From an uncultured Planctomycetales bacterium (GTDB lineage: Bacteria > Planctomycetota > Planctomycetia > Isosphaerales > Isosphaeraceae): 8,058 bases of DNA. Numbering within the stretch: the stretch's first letter is position 1; each line of letters opens with the position of its first letter. The stretch covers positions 1-8,058 of the forward strand of contig CALKTZ010001084.1 of the NCBI GenBank assembly GCA_937997355.1. Reading direction: 5' to 3'. The notes under the pieces are model-generated. The model saw only the letters and a program-made list of their open reading frames with translations. It was not told the origin of the DNA and did not search any database. Below, piece by piece: positions 1-4,776 of the stretch. A program made the translations under genes and the position numbers.

Positions 1-1641
1 CAGGCGGCGGACGGCCGATCTTCGCGCGGCGCGAAGCAGCCGCTGAGCGGCCTCTCGGCGGCCGATCGCGAGCTGCTGGGCAACGCCAAGGAATGGGCCT
101 CGCGGTGCCTCGTCGAGCTGGGGGAACGCGTCGACCAGTTCGAGGACTTCGCGCGCGGGAGCGAGGATCTCTCCGACCGGCTCCACCAAGAGGTCCTTTC
201 CAGCCGGATGCGGCCGCTGTCCGAGGGGATTCGCGGCTTCCCCCGGCTGGTCCGCGACGTCTCTCGCCAGCTCGGCAAGCAGGTCCGCCTGGTGATCGAC
301 GGCGAGACGACGGGGGTCGATCGCGACATCCTCGACCGCCTGGAAGCCCCCCTCAATCACCTGATCCGCAATGCCATGGATCACGGCCTGGAAACCACCG
401 ACCAGCGGATCGCGGCGGGGAAGCCGCCGACCGGCACCATCCGGCTGGAGGCGCGCCACCGGGCCGGGATGCTCCAGATCATCCTGGCCGACGACGGCCG
501 GGGGATCGACCTGGAGCGGCTCCGGGTGAAGGTCGTCGAGAAGGGGCTGACCACCGCCCCGACGGCCGCCCGGCTCTCCGAGGCCGAACTGCTCGACTTC
601 CTCTTCCTCCCCGGCTTTTCCACCCGCGACCAGGTCTCCGAGCTTTCCGGCCGGGGGGTGGGGCTCGACGTCGTCCAGAGCATGGTCCAGGAGGTACGCG
701 GCACGGTGCGCGTGTCGAGCCGGCCGGGCCGAGGGATGCGGTTCACGCTCCTCCTGCCGATCACGGTTTCGGTGATCCGGGCACTGCTGGTCGAGATCGG
801 CGGCGAGCCGTACGCCTTCCCGCTCAACCGGATCGACCAGATCCTGATGCTCGAACCGAAGGAGATCCGCGAGCTTGAAGGGAAGCCATTCCTCCTGATC
901 GATGGCCAGCCGGTCGGCCTGGTCGAGGCGGCCCGCGTGCTGGAATTGGATTCGACCCCGGCGACCGCGCAGGCCGCCGGCCCCTTGCCAGTGGTCGTCG
1001 TGAGCGATCGATCGCATCGGTTCGGCGTGGTGGTCGACAGGTTCACGGGGGAGCGCGACCTGCGGGTCTCGCCGCTCGACCCTCGGCTCGGCAAGGTGCC
1101 GAATCTCAGCAGCTCGTCGGTCCTCGAAAACGGCTGGCCGGTCTTGATCGTCGACGTCGAAGACCTGGTCCGCTCGGTCGATAACATGCTCAGCGGTCGC
1201 CGGATCAAGCGATTGAATGAGCGAGGCGTGAAGGGGGCGCCGAGCGAAGGGGAACGGCAGCCGAGGCAGGCCAGGCGCATCCTCGTGGTGGACGACTCGA
1301 TCACGGTGCGCGAGCTGGAGCGCCAGCTCCTGGAGAGCCGGGGCTATCAGGTGGATACGGCGGTCGACGGCGTCGACGGCTGGAACGCGGTCCGCACGGC
1401 CCATTACGACCTGGTCGTCAGCGACGTCGACATGCCCCGGATGAATGGCATCCAGCTCGTCGAGAACATCAAGAACGATGCGAGGCTCTGCTCGATCCCC
1501 GTGGTGATCATCTCCTACAAGGACCGCGAGGAAGATCGGATTCGCGGCCTCGACGCCGGCGCGAATCACTATCTCACCAAGAGCAGCTTCCACGACCGCA
1601 CCTTCCTCTCGACGGTCGTTGACCTCATCGGCGAGGCGTAG
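1..1641 (+). CDS. wspE: WspE-like CheA/response-regulator hybrid histidine kinase (3' part, N-terminus outside window)
   Basis: The frame is open from base 1 and ends at TAG 1639-1641, giving 546 residues; residue numbers refer to this fragment. It is a cytoplasmic chemosensory kinase that passes phosphate from ATP through a His-phosphotransfer domain (not in the window) to response regulators. Domains in order are a helical dimerisation region (about 15-100), an HATPase domain (115-252), a CheW-like domain that docks to receptor arrays (256-400), and a receiver domain (425-546). The HATPase domain shows the N-box HLIRNAMDHG (120-129), the G1 box DDGRG (164-168) and the G2 box GRGVG (217-221). 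The receiver keeps the acidic pair D431/D432, phosphoacceptor D475 (SDVDMPRMNG), S505 and K527. The segments SSRMRPLSEGIRGFPRLVRD, GWNAVR and SYKDREEDR..GLDAGA closely match what I remember of WspE from the Pseudomonas Wsp surface-sensing pathway, more than classical CheA, which lacks a receiver. The next gene is convergent, so this is the last gene of its operon. The domain assignment is very secure; orthology to WspE is inferred from memory. Confidence 0.93.
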   Translation, partial: QAADGRSSRGAKQPLSGLSAADRELLGNAKEWASRCLVELGERVDQFEDFARGSEDLSDRLHQEVLSSRMRPLSEGIRGFPRLVRDVSRQLGKQVRLVIDGETTGVDRDILDRLEAPLNHLIRNAMDHGLETTDQRIAAGKPPTGTIRLEARHRAGMLQIILADDGRGIDLERLRVKVVEKGLTTAPTAARLSEAELLDFLFLPGFSTRDQVSELSGRGVGLDVVQSMVQEVRGTVRVSSRPGRGMRFTLLLPITVSVIRALLVEIGGEPYAFPLNRIDQILMLEPKEIRELEGKPFLLIDGQPVGLVEAARVLELDSTPATAQAAGPLPVVVVSDRSHRFGVVVDRFTGERDLRVSPLDPRLGKVPNLSSSSVLENGWPVLIVDVEDLVRSVDNMLSGRRIKRLNERGVKGAPSEGERQPRQARRILVVDDSITVRELERQLLESRGYQVDTAVDGVDGWNAVRTAHYDLVVSDVDMPRMNGIQLVENIKNDARLCSIPVVIISYKDREEDRIRGLDAGANHYLTKSSFHDRTFLSTVVDLIGEA

Positions 1642-1669
1642 CCGATCGGAGGGATAGCACACCGAAGCG

Positions 1670-1716
1670 AAAACGGGACTGGCTCGCCGGTACTCCGCGT
1701 GCCTGTCCCATTTTTC
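1670..1716. terminator. Bidirectional Rho-independent terminator-like hairpin between convergent genes
   Basis: The arms 1675-1687 (GGGAC-T-GGC-T-CGC) and 1697-1709 (GCG-T-GCC-T-GTCCC) pair through 11 base pairs, with two symmetric T-T mismatches (1680/1704 and 1684/1700) and a 9-nt loop. The stem is extended by A1670-1673 pairing with T1711-1714. The + strand therefore reads hairpin then ATTTTT, and the - strand reads hairpin then GTTTT, so the same dyad could stop the kinase gene from the left and the sialidase-like gene from the right. It begins 28 bases after the kinase stop. It may also be a copy of a dispersed genomic repeat, because the dyad is unusually regular for a plain terminator. 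Confidence 0.6.
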
Positions 1717-1738
1717 GCGCGACCATACGGTGAGCTGA

Positions 1739-1776
1739 GCAAGGGAGACCTTCGGCCGCAGCTTTCGGCGCGGTCG
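1739..1776 (+). repeat. Imperfect direct repeat, left copy
   Basis: This is the left copy of a 38-bp direct repeat. Its first 17 bases (GCAAGGGAGACCTTCGG, 1739-1755) are identical to 1863-1879, and the remaining 21 bases match 1880-1900 at 15 positions. It ends 4 bases before the left arm of the inverted repeat at 1781. Confidence 0.75.
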
Positions 1777-1780
1777 ATTT

Positions 1781-1857
1781 CGGGTGCCACGGGTCTTCAG
1801 ACCCGTGTTCCTGTCCCGGTGTGATGCCGGCACGGGTCTGAAGACCCGTGGCACCCG
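1781..1857. repeat. 27-bp perfect inverted repeat with self-palindromic arms
   Basis: Bases 1781-1807 are the exact reverse complement of 1831-1857, separated by 23 bases. Within each arm a 20-base core is itself a hairpin with 9-bp arms and a 2-base centre: CACGGGTCTTCAGACCCGTG at 1788-1807, and the same core with GA at the centre at 1831-1850. The unit can therefore fold as one long 27-bp stem or as two short hairpins. The 23-base spacer holds a further small dyad, CCGG (1816-1819) with CCGG (1827-1830). It lies between convergent genes, where REP-like elements usually sit. I have the impression that this GTGCCACGGGTCT...AGACCCGTG motif recurs in planctomycete genomes, but I cannot verify that here. 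No protein-coding content is credible across it. Confidence 0.85.
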
Positions 1858-1862
1858 GCGAG

Positions 1863-1900
1863 GCAAGGGAGACCTTCGGTCGGGCGTTTCGGCGGGGTCG
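1863..1900 (+). repeat. Imperfect direct repeat, right copy
   Basis: This is the right copy of the 38-bp direct repeat, matching 1739-1776 at 32 of 38 positions with an identical first 17 bases. It begins 5 bases after the right arm of the inverted repeat, so the palindrome is nearly symmetrically framed by the two copies, 124 bases apart. Confidence 0.75.
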
Positions 1901-1942
1901 TCCGGTGGCACGCGCCGAACAGAAAACAGGCCGCCGCGATCA

Positions 1943-1962
1943 GGGCCGGGTCATGGCCCGGC
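1943..1962. other. GC-rich dyad spanning the stop codon of the sialidase-like gene
   Basis: GCCGGG (1945-1950) pairs with CCCGGC (1957-1962) around a 6-base loop that contains the - strand TGA stop (1951-1953). An alternative register pairs GGGCC (1943-1947) with GGCCC (1955-1959). On the - strand, about 20 bases downstream of the stop, there is a TGTTTTCTG run at 1921-1929, but it does not directly follow the stem. It may assist termination or be a repeat remnant; no function is demonstrated. Confidence 0.4.
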
Positions 1963-3711
1963 GTGGAAGCTCGCGACCGCCTCGCTCGTCCGCAGATAGC
2001 GGCCGTAGACCCGCAGGCGTTCCAGCTTGCCCTTGAGGGAAGGCCCGACGCGCAACTTGCCCGAGCCGGTCACGTCTCCCATCGTCTCTTTCCAGCGGGT
2101 CCATCCGGACGGCCGGTCTTTCCCGCCATTGCAGTGGAATCCGTCGACCACGAAGCTGAGGAGCCGAGGGCCGTTATCGGCGATGATCGCGACGTGATGC
2201 GGCGACTTCTCGCGGAGCAAGTCCGGGTCGCACTCCCAGGAAACCTTCGTGGCGCCGTCGTTCAACACGACCCGAACGGTCTTGTTCGGCGCGGTTTCCA
2301 GAAGGATACCCTTCCCCGCCTCATTCCGGTTGTCGAGGATCGTCTGCCCCTGAGCCAGTTCGTCGAATCGGACCCAGAGGTCGAGCGTGAGGCCGTTCGA
2401 TTTGCTCAGATCCCAGCGGCGTTCCAGGTCGACCGAGCCCGGTTTGAGCGACTCGGCCGAGAGGTCCAGGACCAGGCCCTCACGCGAGACGGCCTTCTCC
2501 TTCCCCTGGTTCCAGAGCCCTTCGAGCAGGGTCCTGTCGACCTCGTGGACCCGGGCCACCGTCTTCTGGGTTTCCGTGACCCAGAACCGGCCGTCCTGCT
2601 CGATCAGGTCGGGATAGCTCATGTCGGCCTTCGACTCGGGGCCATGGAGCAACACCTCGGGCTGGGACCAGTGGATTCGGCCATCACGTTCGACCCCGCC
2701 GACGATCCAGGCCGGGTTCCGGGGCCGCCACGATGTTCCCGCGTAATGGTGGAACCAGAACAGGAACTTGCCGCTGGAAGTACGCCAGAGCTTCGGGCAG
2801 GCGCGGGGCGTTTTGATGGGTCGGCCGCCGGGGGTATACGTCATCGGCTCCGGCTTGCCCCACGACCGGCCGCCGTCGTCGCTGTACGTATGGCAGGGGA
2901 ACCCCCGGGTCGTCCGGTAGACGCAGTAGAGCCGGTCGCCGGCAACCTGGACCAGATTGTGCTCCTCCTGGATCGAGCCGAATTCCGGCGATCGGATGCC
3001 GCGATCCCCTTCCGGCCAGAGATCGAAGCGGAGCTTCGCCGGGTCGGACTCGGTCAGGATGTTGTCCGAGCGGTAGAGCCACCCTTCGCCGTTTTCCAGC
3101 AGATATCGGCCGAGCTTGGTGAAGGAAAAGACCATGCCGTTGTTGATGATTTGCGGCTTGCAGATCCCCCAGAAAATCTGGACCTCGCCATTCCAGTCGT
3201 TGGCGCGGTCGCACGCGGTGAGGCGCATCGGCAGGCGGTATCGCTCGCGCGACCAGGATTTGCCGTGGTCGTCGGAGTAGCGGTAGACATACCAGCCGAG
3301 CATGTCGGCGCGGGCGGGCTTCCCCCGGAGGGTCGAAACGCGGTCGCCGTTGTAGTCGTAGAAGGCGTAGACCCGCCCCCCGGGAGTGACCAGCGGGATG
3401 ACCCACGACGCCTCGGGGCCGTCCGCCGGCTCGATGTCGACCGGCCGGGACCAGGTCTTCCCGTGGTCCTTGCTGATCGTCGAAACGACGTGCTGCCCAC
3501 GCTGGCCTTCCTCCCCCTTGCCGGTCGTCAGCACGCAGAGCCAGTTGCCATCTCGCGTGACGACGACATAAGGCTGGTCGCAGTAGCCTTCCGACACGAT
3601 CGGCAGGCCGCGGGCGATATCGCGCGGATCGGCCTCGGCCGCGACGGCCAGAAGACCCTGGGCCGCCAGGGCCATCATCAACGACCAGGGCATGATGCGT
3701 GCGATCGGCAT
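1951..3711 (-). CDS. Secreted sialidase-fold (BNR/Asp-box) protein with C-terminal concanavalin/LamG-like domain
   Basis: 586 residues. The ATG at 3711 is chosen because it is preceded at 8 nt by a strong GGGAGG (3725-3720 on the - strand) and opens a classic signal peptide (about residues 1-25, core SLMMALAAQGLLAVAA). The frame stays open upstream to 4071, but that would overlap the divergent gene and bury the signal peptide. The mature protein should be exported. Three Asp-boxes are visible: SKDHGKTW (80-87), SDDHGKSW (146-153) and SDDGGRSW (277-284), the hallmark of the six-bladed propeller of exo-sialidases. E249/E250 (QEEHN), R266 (YRTTR) and Y366 (SYPDLIEQDGRFWV) sit where the catalytic Glu, an Arg and the Tyr are expected. 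However, the N-terminal RIP-type motif is replaced by DQPY (45-48), so the first catalytic Arg is not apparent. Residues about 411-586 resemble a LamG/concanavalin-like jelly roll. True sialidase activity is uncertain; another glycosidase or a sugar-binding role is possible. It is transcribed alone. Confidence 0.88.
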   Translation of the reverse strand: MPIARIMPWSLMMALAAQGLLAVAAEADPRDIARGLPIVSEGYCDQPYVVVTRDGNWLCVLTTGKGEEGQRGQHVVSTISKDHGKTWSRPVDIEPADGPEASWVIPLVTPGGRVYAFYDYNGDRVSTLRGKPARADMLGWYVYRYSDDHGKSWSRERYRLPMRLTACDRANDWNGEVQIFWGICKPQIINNGMVFSFTKLGRYLLENGEGWLYRSDNILTESDPAKLRFDLWPEGDRGIRSPEFGSIQEEHNLVQVAGDRLYCVYRTTRGFPCHTYSDDGGRSWGKPEPMTYTPGGRPIKTPRACPKLWRTSSGKFLFWFHHYAGTSWRPRNPAWIVGGVERDGRIHWSQPEVLLHGPESKADMSYPDLIEQDGRFWVTETQKTVARVHEVDRTLLEGLWNQGKEKAVSREGLVLDLSAESLKPGSVDLERRWDLSKSNGLTLDLWVRFDELAQGQTILDNRNEAGKGILLETAPNKTVRVVLNDGATKVSWECDPDLLREKSPHHVAIIADNGPRLLSFVVDGFHCNGGKDRPSGWTRWKETMGDVTGSGKLRVGPSLKGKLERLRVYGRYLRTSEAVASFHAGP

Positions 3712-3719
3712 GGTGGATT

Positions 3720-3727
3720 CCTCCCTC
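3720..3727 (-). promoter_or_regulatory. Ribosome binding site deciding the start of the sialidase-like gene
   Basis: The - strand reads GAGGGAGG here, followed by 8 bases and ATG at 3711. No comparable site supports the in-frame ATGs further upstream (up to 4071), so this fixes the start just before the signal peptide. Confidence 0.7.
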
Positions 3728-3790
3728 AAGATGCGTCGCGTCTTTGCGAATTCCGGGCGATGCCCCCGATGACCGGCCCGACGGCGTGGC

Positions 3791-3820
3791 TTGCCGCCAT
3801 TCCGCTTCCTACCATACACT
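3791..3820 (+). promoter_or_regulatory. Candidate sigma-70-like promoter of the small exported protein gene
   Basis: TTGCCG (3791-3796) and TACACT (3815-3820) are separated by 18 bases, with four of six consensus bases matched in each. Transcription would start near 3827, leaving a leader of about 48 bases before the ATG at 3875. It is a pattern match only, in a 163-base divergent region that must also hold the promoter of the sialidase-like gene. Planctomycete promoter rules are poorly known to me. Confidence 0.3.
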
Positions 3821-3839
3821 GAGCGAGCCGGGCTCACAT

Positions 3840-3860
3840 CAATCACGTCAGGCTTGATTG
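3840..3860. promoter_or_regulatory. Short dyad just upstream of the start of the small exported protein gene
   Basis: CAATCA (3840-3845) and TGATTG (3855-3860) are exact inverted repeats with a 9-base spacer. The right arm touches the purine-rich ribosome site (GGGGTAGGA, 3860-3868). It could be an operator half-site pair or a leader hairpin that partly masks the ribosome site. Six-base arms can arise by chance. Confidence 0.3.
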
Positions 3861-3874
3861 GGGTAGGACGAACC

Positions 3875-4732
3875 ATGATTGCCCGAAATCGAATCCGGTC
3901 GACGAGGTTTCTTTCAAGGACCCTCTTCATGATCGCGGCCCTCGCGATCGATCTGACGAGCGGGGCGGGACCGCTTCGAGCGGAGCCGGAGAAGGCGGTT
4001 CCGATTGGGGTCATGTTGCTGGGTCTTCGAACCCATTGGTTCCTTCCGTCCGCACCGGTGAGTGCCTTCATTCCTGATCTTGGAGTGCAATACTACCTGG
4101 GGGATGGCCTGGGAATGAACTGTCGGCTTCGAATCCTCGCCGATGGCCGATATTCCTCCGTGTTGACCGGCTGTCTCGGCATCTATGAGCGGGAATCGGG
4201 CTACGCGACGCTCGATGGCAACCGGCTCACTCTGCGGCCGGTCGTGTCGTCTGAAGCGACGAATCCCCGCACTTATTTCCGCGTCCGCTGGGGGCCCCGG
4301 TCGTATCTGATCGAATCGGATCAGCTCAAAGAATACTGCGACGAGATCATCATCGGGAGAGAACCAAGATCAAGTTTGCGTGGTTTCTATTATCTCGATT
4401 GCGTACAAACTCCAGTCGACGGCCTCCCCGAGTTGCCGGAACTCGGGGCGGCCTATCTCCGGCAGAAGTTTGCCGTAGGTCGGATCATCGAGGTCTTGAA
4501 GGATGATCGGGTGAAGATCGATCTGGGATCGAAGGACGGCGTCGCGGTTGGCGAGGATTTGACGATCTGGTATTTCGGCAAGTTTGGGTCGATGTGGGTC
4601 ACCGTGACATCGGTCGCCGAGACGACTTGCACGGCCGACGGACCTCCGGGATCGGGCGGAGCCGGGAAGTCGTTAGAAGTTGGCAAGATCGTCACGGCCC
4701 GAAAGCGTCAGGGGGCACCCGCGAGCCCTTGA
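3875..4732 (+). CDS. Small exported protein of unknown function with C-terminal beta-barrel-like domain
   Basis: 285 residues. The ATG at 3875 follows AGGA at 6 nt and starts a signal peptide: an Arg-rich n-region, a hydrophobic LFMIAALAIDL core and a likely cut after LRA (residue 36). An upstream in-frame ATG at 3791 would put 28 non-signal-like residues in front and lacks a ribosome site. The mature N-terminal half (about 60-180) is mixed beta, with the segments GCLGIYERESGYATLDGNRL and WGPRSYLIESDQLKEYC, which remind me of a planctomycete-restricted hypothetical family. It has Cys residues at 83, 100, 155, 176 and 252. The C-terminal part (about 198-276) has the pattern VGRIIEVLKDDRVKIDLGSKDGVAVGEDL...VTVTSV...VGKIV, typical of small SH3/OB-like barrels at the end of envelope proteins (as in FlgT C-terminal-type domains). 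By eye its codons are less GC-biased than those of its neighbours. It is divergent from the sialidase-like gene and convergent with the next gene, so it is monocistronic. I infer no function. Confidence 0.82.
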   Translation: MIARNRIRSTRFLSRTLFMIAALAIDLTSGAGPLRAEPEKAVPIGVMLLGLRTHWFLPSAPVSAFIPDLGVQYYLGDGLGMNCRLRILADGRYSSVLTGCLGIYERESGYATLDGNRLTLRPVVSSEATNPRTYFRVRWGPRSYLIESDQLKEYCDEIIIGREPRSSLRGFYYLDCVQTPVDGLPELPELGAAYLRQKFAVGRIIEVLKDDRVKIDLGSKDGVAVGEDLTIWYFGKFGSMWVTVTSVAETTCTADGPPGSGGAGKSLEVGKIVTARKRQGAPASP

Positions 4733-4776
4733 CCTGATCGGAAACCGTAAGCTCCTCAATCACCCTGGGCGTTTCC

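Noticed and set aside
93..1304. Alternative frames over the kinase gene (93-878 on +, 381-1304 on -)
   Set aside because: They overlap a frame with an unmistakable HATPase/CheW sequence and encode only low-complexity Arg/Pro/Ser-rich peptides.
1739..1900. CRISPR array or attachment site
   Set aside because: There are only two copies of each repeat, the direct-repeat copies have diverged, there are no regular unique spacers, and there is no cas, integrase or tRNA gene nearby.
1784..2036. Small + strand open frames through the palindrome (1784-1999, 1848-2036)
   Set aside because: They are built from the inverted repeat and the 3' end of the opposite-strand gene, with no ribosome site or protein-like composition.
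1963..3822. Long open frame (619 codons) on the + strand
   Set aside because: It is antisense to the sialidase-like gene. The - strand product has a signal peptide, Asp-boxes and a good ribosome site, while this one is Arg/Pro/Gly-rich shadow sequence caused by high GC at third codon positions.
3712..4071. N-terminal extension of the sialidase-like frame to an ATG at 4071
   Set aside because: It would overlap the divergent exported gene by about 200 bases, place the signal peptide internally, and ignore the strong ribosome site next to 3711.
4733..4776. Terminator in the convergent gap between the small exported protein and the repeat protein
   Set aside because: GGAAAC (4740-4745) and GTTTCC (4771-4776) are complementary, but the 25-base loop and the absence of a T-run make it too weak to call.
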